Below are positions 42,863 to 54,488 of a stretch of DNA of 64,000 nucleotides, one piece after another. The notes beneath the pieces were generated by a model that saw only the letters and a list, made by a program, of their open reading frames with translations, did no database searches and was not told the DNA's origin. The stretch covers positions 115,020,439 through 115,084,438 of the forward strand of contig OZ024742.1 of the NCBI GenBank assembly GCA_964016885.1. The letters are read 5' to 3'. A program made the translations under genes and the position numbers. The DNA comes from Eledone cirrhosa. Taxonomy: Eukaryota; Mollusca; Cephalopoda; Octopoda; Eledonidae. Every line of letters begins with the position of its first letter. The stretch's first letter is position 1.

Positions 42863-43785
42863 GCAGTCGAATCCGCTTAAGTGTATATCGGATAAGAGTA
42901 TAGTTCGCATAAGAGTATAGCATAATCGATTCAAGAATGTATGTACTATGTTTTGTACAGTGCATGGGTCCGCTTAAGCGTATAGTTCGCATAAGAGTAT
43001 AGCATAATCAATTCCCGTTTAATTATTTTCTATATAATTTAATCCGAACAAGAGTATAATGAATAGGGTAAAGTAAATTGGGCTTCTAATGTAACATAAC
43101 CATTTTAAAACAATTCAAAATAAAATGCGATGATGTTATTTATACAACCATTCTATAAGCAATTGAAAGTTTAATATATGCACATACAAAAATAATAATT
43201 GATTGTGAAATAAAAATGTCTTTGAAACGCTCTGCTTTATCCATTACTCAAAGAATATCCATTACTCAAAGGTTAGTATGTATAATTTTTATATTTATAA
43301 TATGAATGTGTATAGGTATCTAACATAACTTTAATCATTTATCAATATTTTAGATCTCTGGAAAAGAAGGAATAAATACTTTGTTGACTGTACGGTCCCA
43401 TATGATGCAATCGTTTGAAAATGTTGAAACTTATACTTCGTCTGAGATGGAAGGAATTGATTAAAAAAAAATTGGGAACAATCTAGTGCAAAAAGGTATT
43501 TTGGACTATTTTTAGGAAATAAAAATTGCATACCAATATGTTGAAATATTGCTTAATATATCTATAATTTGCAATAATTCCTGTTGAATTTGTTGGTGTA
43601 ACTTTCATTTTATTACTTATAAATGATTTTTAAACCATAATAAAACGATTTTTAATCATTGAAAGACTCAAAATAATAATACTATGGAATATTTTTACAT
43701 AGTCTGGATAAGACTATAGTTCAATCAAGAGTATACTATTTTCCATTCCCGAGGGTATACACTTAAGCGGACTCGCTTCAGAGAA
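42863..43785 (+). mobile_element. Pogo/Tigger-like DNA transposon, internally deleted
   Basis: Ends are inverted: CAGTCGAATCCGCTTAAGTG (42865) and ACACTTAAGCGGACTCGCTT (about 43750-43769). Subterminal CGCATAAGAGTATAGCATAAT occurs twice (about 42909 and 42988), with AAGAGTATA words also near the right end. TA-rich flanks fit a TA target. Inside, ATGTCTTTGAAACGCTCTGC (43217) reads MSLKRSALSIT, resembling the N-terminus of pogo-class transposases, followed by AKRYFGLFLG further on. The transposase is otherwise gone. Confidence 0.78.
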
Positions 43786-44038
43786 ATCCATTGAATATAT
43801 ATATATGAGAAGAATCACTTTAAATAATTGTGATTTCATGTGCCAATTGTATAACAGATTGAATCACGAGTAAGTGTTTTCAGTATTCTTTAATTGAATG
43901 ATTAAATATCAGCAGATGAGCAGATGTACCTTACATTTATATCACCCCCCCCACCCACCCCCACACACACACATACACAGACAAACACACACATACACAG
44001 AGACAGCTACACACACACACACACACACCGACACACCG

Positions 44039-44071
<33 letters not shown>

Positions 44072-44845
44072 GAGAGAGAGAGAAGGAGAGAGAAAGAGAT
44101 TTTAAAAGCATACACAAAGAAAATCAAGCCTAGGTACACAGTAGGAACGCAAATTGTTTTATCTTGTACGCTTATATCGAGGGGAATATACTTCATTACA
44201 AGGGGCAGTTAAGAGGTCAACAAATCAGGGATCTGCGTACTGGAAATATCGTTAAGAGCTAACATATAGTGGAATGTGGAAGACGAATTTTGAAACATTT
44301 CGATGTCTTCTTATTCTACCATGGTAGCGAAAATTTCACTCAGGAAAAATAAAAGTATTAATCAGCAAAGTTTCTTCATAAGTAAATTAAAGCCTGAACT
44401 GGATCGATTACACACATAAAAAAAAATTAATTAGGAAAAAGACTGAATTACGTCCCTTGTAATGAACCATATACTTCTCGATATAATCGAAAATATAAAT
44501 CGGTTGCGTCTCTTGTGTTTGACAAGACCATAAGTGGTCACATACGTGAGATAAACAGAAACAACAAGCATTCTTCGAAGGTTGGCGAAAAGGCTGTAAA
44601 CAAACCTGAAACTGGTAAAAGTAAATAAAATATATAAAATAATCATCAAATTACTTACCTCTTTCCTTTACTCTATTTTCTTCTCCGTCAAACAGAATCT
44701 ACAAGTGTCATGTTGGACCATTTATATTGTCCTCTTCCGCCAAAGGACAGGTGGCATCCTGGAAAGGTCTTACTTATAGATTTTGCATTATATCAGAAAT
44801 GATTTCCTGGCAACATTCATATCATCATATTGATTTCAGAGGACG
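43786..44845. other. (CA)n and (GA)n tract and unassigned DNA
   Basis: CA repeats 43944-44058, TA 44059-44069, GA 44070-44098, then ~740 bp without a gene. Confidence 0.6.
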
Positions 44846-45065
44846 TTGGACTGGCTGCATCGGTAGAGCGTCGGACACCCTTCTCCATGCAAGAGAGTGA
44901 CGGCCCTTTAGGTTTTGAGTTCAAATTCCACCGAACTTAGCTTTATCTGTCATCCTTAGTAGGTAAATAGCATAACATACCAGTTACACGCTGGGGTCAA
45001 TTTATTCCATTTTCCTATCCCCCAAAACTGATGACGATTTGCCTACATCAGAAACCATTATTATA
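44846..45065 (+). mobile_element. tRNA-derived SINE, cephalopod type
   Basis: A-box-like GGCTGCATCGGTAGAGCGTC and B-box GAGTTCAAATTCC give a pol III promoter at tRNA spacing (~60 nt). Downstream, TACCAGTTACACGCTGGGGT, CAATTTATTC and CCCCCAAAACTG match from memory the body of octopus SINEs (ACCAGTT.CG.ACTGGGGTCGAT, then CCCCAAA). Diverged, with no poly-A. Confidence 0.8.
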
Positions 45066-45600
45066 CTGATTTCATCATTTTTAATGAATATGAGAATAAT
45101 TGATTATATATAAAACACTACACGTCTGATACTTATTGATCAGAGATAATCTGAATAAATGCGAAGTTCTAAGATGGAGGAATTCAAACTTAAAACGTAA
45201 CGCTAGGAGACATAACGAATGTTTCAAAATAGTTTGGCATCTATCACTTTCCATATAATATATATATATATAAGTATTGAAGTTTCCGTTGAAAATTGAA
45301 AAAGTCATAGGAGTGAAGAGTGCTCTATGTAAGTACCAGAGCAAAATTTACTGTATAATAAACAATACAATATAATTACCTCATTACCAGAGGTTTCCCG
45401 AATAAAACGAATACTAAAAACGTCCTCATTCGTTCGTCGGACAAGGCAATTTAAAACATAGTGAAATATTTGAAAAGTCTCCTCAAGAAATGCAAAAAAT
45501 ATATAAATAAAAGTAATGCAAGAGATATATAAAAAAATAAGGAAATATAGTTAGGGTATGTGTATATGTATGTATATACACCACAAATGTACATATGTGT
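45066..45600. other. AT-rich DNA, no gene seen
   Basis: Small TA run at 45258-45271. No recognised feature. Confidence 0.45.
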
Positions 45601-45686
45601 GTATGTACAAATGCATACAGTCCTGTAGAAGCTCTTCTTTATTAAAACTATATATATATATATATATGTTTTTTTTTTTTTTTTTT
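45601..45686 (+). repeat. Ribozyme-family 3' half, TA and poly-T
   Basis: AGTCCTGTAGAAGCTC, then TTATTAAAACT matches the cleavage-site side of the hammerhead at 2538-2566. The 5' core is absent. TA and a 20-nt T run follow. Confidence 0.65.
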
Positions 45687-46358
45687 TGTGTACGTGCATA
45701 CCCATGTCGAGTGTTTTCGCGTATGCTTGTGTACGTACCTATATGTATGCGTGTATGTGTATATTTAATTTTAATTACCTCTGTATTTTATTTACTTTAT
45801 TCTTAACTCTGAAGCCGAGAATCATTCGGTTTCCTAAATAGAATTTTAGTCTACGACTTCAGTTTTACTATGTACGTGGTTTTCTTTTTGCGTGTAATTG
45901 TTCTCAACACTCCACATAATGACGTATTATCTTCGTTTTTTCCGTTCATTCCCACAAAACTTCTCCATGAACCACCTAATAGAATATTAGTCTAAGACTT
46001 AATTTATACCATAAACGTGGTTTTGTCTCTGCGTGTAATTATTTTCACCGCACCAAATTATGACGTATTATCTTCGTTTTTTTCCGTTCCTTGCCAGGTG
46101 ACGTTTCCCCCAACCAATGTATCGTCTTCCTGTCTTCCTTCGGTTACAACGTGTTTTGAAATATTTACTTCTACGTTCACAGATTGACTTTTTTAGTTTC
46201 AGAAGATCCCGTTAAAGGTTAAATCAGCGATTCTTTGTTTAAACTTTAATCTGTTATTTTAATAAATATTTGCTCTCCGGTTCTTATATATCTGATATAT
46301 ATTCATCCTTATCGAGCCCTCTTTGGATTTTACTCTTCAAATTTATTATTATTACTAT
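45687..46358 (+). mobile_element. Fold-back family 1, 3' half only
   Basis: Matches 1700-2383 (GTCTACGACTTC.G through GTTTCAGAAGATCCCGTTAA and the tail). No inverted left arm. The hammerhead-like variant core is at 46197-46247, with GTTAAA for GTGAAA, so it is degenerate. Confidence 0.82.
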
Positions 46359-47370
46359 ATTTCAAAAACCATTAACTTGCAGACCCCTGCAAGTGGATTT
46401 TGTCGTTTTGGGATGTACAAAATCTAGCGCAGATATTATAGATTATATGTGATTTATATCATATGGTACATATTATGTGTTGTGCATGATGTCGACGTGA
46501 TGGTCAATGTTAGTCAAAAATGTTTTCCTTAGTTCAGTCTGTTTCGTCACTATGGTCAGTGCGGCCCGTCTAGCGGTCGCTGTGTTCAATTTACAAAGCT
46601 GTGTAAACGTAATGTTATAACTCTAGGGTTATATCCCCTATTGACTGCTTAGCTGCACACCGAGACTGCATTCGTTAGCTTGGCTGCAATCAGAGCTTCG
46701 TTGATGCTGTACTAAATGTTGTATTATTATCTCCTAGAATTAACGATTAATTGATTAATTTAACCAGACAATTTTATTGTTTGTTTCATATCTTGTTTAT
46801 GTTTGTTTCATATATTCTAGTTGAGTGCTTAATTCGTTTTGTGTAAAGGAATTTTATTCCTTTGTTCCAAATTTGAATTGACCGCCAAAATCGGGTGTTA
46901 CCTCCCTTTGGGAAATCCATGTGCTTGCTAGCAGCGCTTACTCTAGCATTCACACCCGAGCGGACGAGAACGAAACACTTGTTGACGAAGTAAACTCCAT
47001 TGCTCTATCTTCAAAAACCATTAACTTGCGGACCCCTGCAAGCGGATTTTGTCGATTCCGGGTTTACACAAACCTAGCGGAGATATTATAAATTATATGT
47101 GATGTATATCATATGGTATATATCATGTGTTGTGTATGATGTCGGCAGCATGGTCCAGATAAGTCAAACATTATTTCCTCAGTTCAGTCTTTTTCATTCG
47201 CTATGGTCATTGCGGCCCGTCTATCGGTCGCTGTCTTCAATTTGCAAAGATGGCTAAACGTAATGGTATAACTATAGGGTTATATACCCTATTGAGTGGT
47301 TAGCTGTACACCGAGACTGCATTCGTTAGCGTGGCTGCAACCAGAGCTTCGGTGATGCTGTTCTAAATAT

Positions 47371-47373
<3 letters not shown>
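46359..47373. mobile_element. Element with ~370-bp direct terminal repeats
   Basis: 46362-46728 and 47010-47373 are direct repeats (CAAAAACCATTAACTTGC, GCGGCCCGTCTA.CGGTCGCT, CACCGAGACTGCATTCGTTA). A 280-bp middle lies between them. The left copy abuts the family 1 tail, where TA is normally found, and the right copy abuts TA. No gene. It could be a pseudo-LTR or tandem array remnant. Confidence 0.8.

Positions 47374-47433
<60 letters not shown>
47374..47433. repeat. (TA)n microsatellite
   Basis: TA run after the direct-repeat element. Confidence 0.96.
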
Positions 47434-47437
<4 letters not shown>

Positions 47438-48413
47438 CTTGGCAGCTGCGCGAATATAACCAACAATTTAACCTGAAATGGGATATAATAGTGTTGGCCC
47501 AGCATTAACCAAGGACAGGAATTTAGTAAATTGTGTAATATGGAATTATTTTGTATTATGAAATCCAAAAATATTTTATTAAATAACAGAATAGAGTGAT
47601 CGTTATACTGTAACCATCGCTTAAAATCTACATTTTCATATTACAAACACTACCAGGATTGAACGCCTGTCTCCATCTCCGTTTGATTGTCAAAATACAT
47701 ATTAACATTCTCTATTAGTCTTAATTCTATCAACTCTTCTATTCTTTACCAATTAATATAAACTGCTATAGATGAAATGAGATTTCTTAATTCAATTCCC
47801 TAATGCATATACCAGCAGGCTACCAGCATTGTTGTTATACAGTAGCAGTGAAAATACTCCCTCTTCCTTAATTGACACTTGATATCTATTACTACTACTA
47901 TACCAAACGACCAGCCCTGTCCATTGTTCAATTGGTCAAGTATAGATTAAAATAGGCACTCCCAAAAATTCTTATTTCGATAAAATAAGCCATATACTCA
48001 TTGTATTCTCATTAGAAACCTTCTATATACTCTTTTACCAGTAAATTGAATTGCCATCTGTCATATACTATCCCCTCTCTTCTTTCTTTCTTACAACTAA
48101 TAAAATACTTCAATTTTTCTGATGTTTTCCAATTTATCCAATATCTCTGAAGAAGTGACAACTGATTATACATTTGCTATCGAATACTTGGTAACATTAT
48201 ATGATTACGCAGGCAGCGATACATAGGTATTCCGTCTGTTACAGAAACATATGTCAATACCTAATAAACTCCTTTATAAAAGCACTTTCATTTTATATTC
48301 ACATTTTCTACATTTTCTCCGGAATATAATTTATACTCGTTTAGCAAACCTACACGTACGCTGTTCATCTCTAACGTGACGATATATTATCACTACATTA
48401 TTAATAACTTGAA

Positions 48414-48417
<4 letters not shown>
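47434..48417. other. AT-rich DNA, no gene seen
   Basis: No frame, repeat or RNA motif that I recognise. Confidence 0.45.
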
Positions 48418-48735
<318 letters not shown>

Positions 48736-50029
48736 GTATGCGTGTGTGTATATGTGCGTGTGTGTCGGGTGTTTGTGTCCGTGTCTGCATGCATTTCATA
48801 ATTGTCATTTGTTTTTGTCTGAGTCCAAATAGATTAACACATATCCTTTATACACTATGACACATTTTCAATCATAACATCGTTTCTGGCATGAGAAAAT
48901 CATCACCCTCTCTGGGATAAAGGAATCGATTATATTGACACTAGTATGTGGATAGTACTTGTTTTGAGTTATAATAAACCAATATATCTCTAGATGTAAT
49001 ATATTGTCTTTTTTTTGTAGCTTTTATCCTACACTGCCTCGAAAATATAATATTCCAGATTGTAAATATAGCTTAAAACTTGTAGAGTCAGTCAATCGAT
49101 CTATCAACGTTTCTCTGGTTTTTTTTACATTCAACTTACTTCAAAATGAAGTAAATCTAGACTACAATGCATAATTTGTTTATGTACATTCAGTAAGTTT
49201 TGATTACTACTGCTTCTTCAGCCATGGCATTGTGTTAAGGAAATTCAATATCACTTCAACTAGGAAAATAAAAGTTACAAAAAAGAAATAGCTAAGATTG
49301 ATCAAATTGTAAGATGAGTAAAAAAAAATTGTATTTTTAATAACACAAAGGAAAGTAGATCAGACTTTATTTTTTCCTCGATGTTTCTTTTTCTGTATTT
49401 TTTCAGTAAGCCCACTTACACAATCCAAATCAAATGGGAAATAAATTAAAGCAAATAATCTATGAATGAAATAGATATGCATACACTTGTGTTTTTTTCT
49501 CATTATCTTTTTATCGTCTATTCAACTATATTTGTTTCATATGTTTGGACATTAAGGTGGCTTCACGTTTAATGTCTGAGAATTTCGATAAGGCATTTTT
49601 CGAATAGTATTTACCGGTATATAATTAGAGTTCATGAAGAATTAAACTGTAGGACGGTGATGAGTATTGGCTAATAAAGGTACACATATAGTATATATAT
49701 ATAGATGATGATAGTACTATGATAGTACTATATGGTCTACACTAAACTAAAGTGCAATTTCTTCGGTATGTTTCAAGGATGACACGTTCTCACACATCAT
49801 ACATATCAACATTATCACCAAATCATCAAATCTGTTATTCAACCTATCATAGCTAATTTAAATTGCATTCGGTTCAAAAGTTCCCGTATTTCAATCGTAC
49901 AGTGATCAATCAAATGAGATGAAATTAAAACATGCAAAATTCAAATTCTCGTCGCTCACCTTCTCTAACACATAACAATTCAGAGATAAATAATGCCTCA
50001 CTCAAAATACGCTAAACAATTCAAAGTTT
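48736..50029. other. AT-rich DNA, no gene seen
   Basis: Short GT-rich start, then ~1.2 kb without recognised features. Confidence 0.45.
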
Positions 50030-50279
50030 TATATATATATATATATATATTGAAATAACAGATTAAAGTTTAAGCAAAGAATCGCTGCTTTCAACCTTAA
50101 CGGGATATTCTGAAACTCAGTTTCAGAAGATCCCGTTAAGGGTGAAAACAGCGATTCTTTGCTTAAAATTTAATCTGTTATTTTAATAAATATTTGCTCT
50201 ACGATTCTTATATATTTGATATATATTTATCTTTATCGAACCTTCTTTTGATTTTAGTCTTTAAATTTATTATTATTAC

Positions 50280-50320
<41 letters not shown>
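50030..50320 (+). mobile_element. Minimal fold-back of family 1
   Basis: TA 50030-50050. Left end 50052-50117 and right end 50121-50191 form an almost loop-less hairpin (...GAAACTCAGTTTC...). The tail is 50192-50280, then TA 50281-50320. Only the two inverted ends remain, each with the CAGAA.A...GTGAAA variant core. Confidence 0.88.
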
Positions 50321-50321
<1 letters not shown>

Positions 50322-51272
50322 CATTATGAAGAGAGAAGAAACATTTAGATATAATTAGTAATAAAATGTATCATACCTAAACTGCTCCTAGATTCCTCGA
50401 CTACATAGTTTCGTGGCATAAACAAAAACAATACATCATAAAGATATAGAGTCCCTGCGCGGTCTGTCGACTTATCAAGAGGATACCTCATTTTACTAGT
50501 CTCAAGAACGAGTCTACACGACGTGAGAAAGAATCCCAAAAGGCGGATGGGGATATAGTCACGCGATATAACGGTCGAGAAACAGAGCTAAGCCTCCTAT
50601 AACCCCGAAGAAAATATCACAGAGGCGGAGGGGGTATTCATATCGAAGCCGTAGAAGAGGTGATGAAGGAGAAGAGAAGTATGAGTAATGGCAGCTTTCC
50701 AGCAGCCACCACACTTCAAAGATTACTCAACCAGAGGGAGTTATTAACAATATATTTAGAAACACACAGATACATGCGGACACACACATATACATGAATG
50801 CATCCACACCCAACCGTGAGTTAAGGGTGCCAACCTCACCGATGTTGCTCAATGAATGACTGGTTGAACTAGACTGAACCAGTATCAGAGTTAAAAATAC
50901 ATTATGAAGAGAGAAGAAACATTTAGATATAATTAGTAATAAAATGTATCATACCTAAACTGCTCCTAGATTCCTCGACTACGTAGTTTCGTGGCATAAA
51001 CAAAAACAATACATCATAAAGATATAGAGTCCCTGCGAGGTCTGCCGACTTATCAAGAGGATACCTCATTTTACTAGTCTCAAGAACGCGTCTACACGAC
51101 GTGAGAAAGAATCCCAAAAGGCGGAGGGGGAGATAGTCACGCAATATAACGGTCGAGAAACAGAGCTAAGCCTCCTATAACCCCGAAGAAAATACCACAG
51201 AGGCGGAGGGGGTATTCATATCGAAGCCGTAGAAGAGGTGGTGAAGGGGGCGAGAAGTATGAGTAATGGCAG
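50321..51272. mobile_element. Element with ~374-bp direct repeats, period 578
   Basis: 50321-50694 and 50899-51272 are ~95% identical by eye (ACATTATGAAGAGAGAAG ... AGTATGAGTAATGGCAGC). The 204-bp middle is distinct. The minus-strand frame LTSCR.VLETSKMRYPLDKS occurs in both but matches nothing I know. TA abuts the left end. It could be LTR-like or a tandem duplication. Confidence 0.8.
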
Positions 51273-51760
51273 CAGCAGTAGTGGTAATAGTAGTAGCAGT
51301 AGTATCACCAACATTCCTCCCCCCCCACCACCACCATCACCATAACTAACAACAACAAAGGGAACAATAACCAAATGTTACAACAGTAAAAAGACCAATA
51401 TATATATAAATTAACATCATCAGCGCACACAATATTTATATTAGTACGTCCATTTCATTTGTACTACAATATATAGAATGTGGTATTTTCTTGTAGTACA
51501 TTCGAAGTTTTACATTTCTTCTAATAAAACTGGTTCTAGATATTTAATAGTTGTGTTCACGTTACAAGGAAATTCATGAACTACGCTCGCTTACATGTCT
51601 AAATATGACATAGATGTAACTTTTTCCAAGTAAAAAAGTGAGGGTATTTTCGTCTACTGAATTTTGTTAAAAGATTAAAGACATTTTTTAAATATTCACT
51701 TATTTAACATTTTCAAATGTCAACACTTCCGGTTATACGACAATCCTAACGTCTTCACGA
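51273..51760. repeat. Trinucleotide-rich stretch then unassigned DNA
   Basis: AGCAGTAGT-type and CCACCACCA runs at 51265-51350, then AT-rich sequence with no gene. Confidence 0.6.
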
Positions 51761-51893
51761 ACCAAAGTATCATCTTCCTGTTTTCTTTCATTTGAAACGT
51801 TTTACAAAATATTTAGAGATTGTTTTTTTTTAGTTTCAGAAGAACCCGTTAAGGGTGAAAGCAGCGATTCTTTGCTTAAACTTTAATCTGTTC

Positions 51894-51960
<67 letters not shown>
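51761..51960 (+). mobile_element. Fold-back family 1, right-end fragment plus TA
   Basis: CGAACCAAAGTATCATCTTC, then GTTTCAGAAGAACCCGTTAA to TTCTTTTAAT, then TA 51900-51960 without the usual tail. Stem II of the variant ribozyme core is the best of the family here (ACCC/GGGT). Confidence 0.82.
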
Positions 51961-51962
<2 letters not shown>

Positions 51963-52830
51963 GTGTACAGATATGTTTGCATACACAAAAGCAAAATATA
52001 AACAAACGTATTTATTTAACGAAAACACAGACGGCTTATCGTCATTGTTACTGCCGATTTTTCACCCAAAAAGTATTAGCCTGGCCGGAAGATCAGATTT
52101 TGTAGAAGAAAGACTTAGAGAGACTAAGATTCGCGATTAGGGTCAAACCCTAAAAGTGGCTGGCCTTCATCTGGGAAAACCATGTTCAATTGTATGAAGG
52201 ATGCTCTAGGGTGAGCTCCCCAATCAACCTCTTCATCTTTGCTCCCGAGGGCCGAACAAAATATGTTGTATACTCTGAACAATGAAATTTATGAAATTTC
52301 TGTTACTTTGAATTTCCATTAAGGTTGTACAAATTATTGTAATGTTTGTTAACAAATGTGTTCTCTGTTCAACCTTTATTGTTGTAACTATCAATTTTCT
52401 TTAACAACTGGCCGAGAAAAGAAACCTACAATGAAAGAACATCTTAAAGTTTACCCAAGCTAAATGTTGTATTTATTAAGATTTCTATCTGCAGGTTTTA
52501 GCAAGCTTACTGGCGCTTTAGTATGGTATTCAATTCTCATCTCGTTTTTGATTGACATGGTGCATATATCGCAGCTATTCATATGTTTTAAACATTAGAT
52601 AACGGTTCCTGATGTATATTGTACGACAGAATTAGCTGGAAAATATTTTGAATGAATAAATAAAAGAGAGATGTTTGTTGGTTGGCTCCTTCGCGTATCA
52701 CACAAAGAAACGAAAAGTGAAAATCGGATTGGGATGAGATTACATCCAAGAAAGTTTATTGATACTAATTTTATAACACCAAATAAGAAGAAAGTGATAC
52801 CACGCATGTTAATCAACCTGAATGCTATCT
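51961..52830. other. Unassigned DNA
   Basis: 52080-52260 has a more even composition (CTGGCCGGAAG, GGGAAAACCATG, GCTCCCGAGGGCCG) and may be an old repeat. No gene product is recognised in the frames at 52595-52886. Confidence 0.4.
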
Positions 52831-53231
52831 CTAGCAGGTTCGGAATCAAACATAAGGGATTCCCTCTGCGAGTTCGTTGTCAGTGATGATCGTGTTTCGC
52901 GGCATATGTATCCGATTCCAACGGCGGTTTACACACACACACAGACACGCACACGCACACACACGCGCGCACGCACACACGCACATGCAGACACACGAAC
53001 ACTCACACAATCACACACACACATATATATACACACACACACAAGAACACTCACTCACACACACAAACACACACATATATATATATACACCCACACACAA
53101 ACACACACACATACACACACACAATACACATAGACTGTAAACAAGACAATGCATTCAATACAGACGTATTCTCTACTGCCGGTCTTCTCTTATCATTTCT
53201 TAACATTGGCGAAGCTCGGTACCTCAGCTAG
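52831..53231 (+). mobile_element. Helitron 3' end fragment with CA repeats
   Basis: CA-rich 52928-53130. Then TGCCGGTCTTCTCTTATCAT, GGCGAAGCTCGGTACCTCAG and CTAG followed by T, parallel to the Helitron 1 terminus (minus strand 33945-33871) and ending in canonical CTRR-T. Its 5' boundary is not defined. Confidence 0.65.
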
Positions 53232-53284
53232 TTTTAAATAATTCTCCACATATCACATACCCTCAGAATCATTACTACCTAATT

Positions 53285-53286
<2 letters not shown>

Positions 53287-53367
<81 letters not shown>
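53287..53367. repeat. (TA)n microsatellite
   Basis: TA run of about 80 bp. Confidence 0.96.
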
Positions 53368-53370
<3 letters not shown>

Positions 53371-53375
53371 TTAGT

Positions 53376-53590
53376 AACATGTGCTTACACAATATTTGAC
53401 TAAATAGAATTCGAATGTTAGTTGGTATATTTTAAAATCCTCTGAATGAAAAATAAAGATGAGTATTGACGTATATTGGACATGAGCTCACATCTTTGGT
53501 TTGCCGGACAAATGTTTTACCATTACAACAACACGCCACTTTTTGCTTCCTGCTATTGAATTAGAAGCTATGTAACCGTGGCAGGTATAT
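53376..53590 (-). mobile_element. tRNA-like repeat, oldest copy
   Basis: Shares AGTATTGACGTA, CACATCTTTGGTT and the ATTAGAAGCTAT end with 53832-54050, but the A box is decayed. Confidence 0.6.
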
Positions 53591-53769
53591 ATATATACAT
53601 ATATATATATTTGATATATCTCATATGAAATAATACAGCCAATTGTCCACACAATACAATTAGTTAGCACCCCGAACGTTTAATTAGGAATATACTCAGG
53701 TATTTCCTAATGTTTGTTGAGTGAGCTGGGATTTGGCCGGAGTATCGCTTTTACTTTTCTCCGATTATG

Positions 53770-53773
<4 letters not shown>

Positions 53774-53830
<57 letters not shown>
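53774..53830. repeat. (TA)n microsatellite
   Basis: TA run separating tRNA-like copies. Confidence 0.95.
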
Positions 53831-53831
<1 letters not shown>

Positions 53832-54050
53832 AGAAATGTAAGCTATCGCCATATTTTGACTAATGAAATTAAAGAAATCAATCAGCCTGATAGTGGTTAA
53901 GGATCCTCGGTGAAATGGAAAAAGATCAGTATTGACGTACATGGGAGTCGTACCCACATCTTTGGTTATCTGGACCACTCTGCTACTATTTACATCAACA
54001 CATCTCCCGTCTTTTTCCATTCAAATTAGAAGCTATAAACTTAGCGACTG
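53832..54050 (-). mobile_element. tRNA-derived SINE-like repeat
   Basis: On the minus strand, GTAGCAGAGTGGTCC fits the pol III A box (TRGYNNARNGG) and GGTACGACTCC fits the B box (GGTTCRANTCC) with one change, ~35 nt apart as in a tRNA. A non-tRNA body follows (TTTTTCCATTTC, CTATCAGGCTGATTG). Not an intact tRNA: acceptor pairing is not seen. Confidence 0.65.
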
Positions 54051-54095
54051 TAATGTCAAGTAAGAATATTTTCGAAACAGCGAGTGGGTTTGAAA

Positions 54096-54240
54096 TTATT
54101 AGAAATGTAAGCTATCGACGTATTTTGACTAAAGAACTGAAAGAAATTATTTAGCCTGATAGTGGGGTTAAGAACCCTCGGAGAAATGGAAAAAGATGAG
54201 TGGTTCGGATAACCAAAGATGTGACAATCTGCCAAACTTG
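54096..54240 (-). mobile_element. Partial copy of the tRNA-derived repeat
   Basis: Repeats the body of 53832-53925 (GAAATGTAAGCTATCG, CCTGATAGTGG). The tRNA part is interrupted: GGTTCGGATAACCAAAGATG joins directly. Confidence 0.6.
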
Positions 54241-54270
54241 AATAAATATGTGTTCACGAAATTTGCTACA

Positions 54271-54457
54271 GAATATATATATATATATATATATTCATAT
54301 ATTCGTAACATACTGTTTTACATTAATGTTTATTTATATTGTGGTTGGCTCAAGACACATTCATCTTGTTATAATTATTCTATATATATTCTTCCTGAGC
54401 ACTGAAGGTTTATATATAGACACACACAAGCACATACACACAGAAACAGACACGCAC

Positions 54458-54485
<28 letters not shown>
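54271..54485. other. TA-rich spacer with CA run
   Basis: TA 54271-54294, CA 54419-54455 and TA 54464-54488. No gene. Confidence 0.6.

Positions 54486-54488
<3 letters not shown>

Noticed and set aside
43898..44212. His/Thr-rich frames
   Set aside because: Products of (CA)n repeats.
53924..54010. Functional tRNA gene
   Set aside because: A and B boxes are visible but the cloverleaf stems do not close; better explained as a SINE head.
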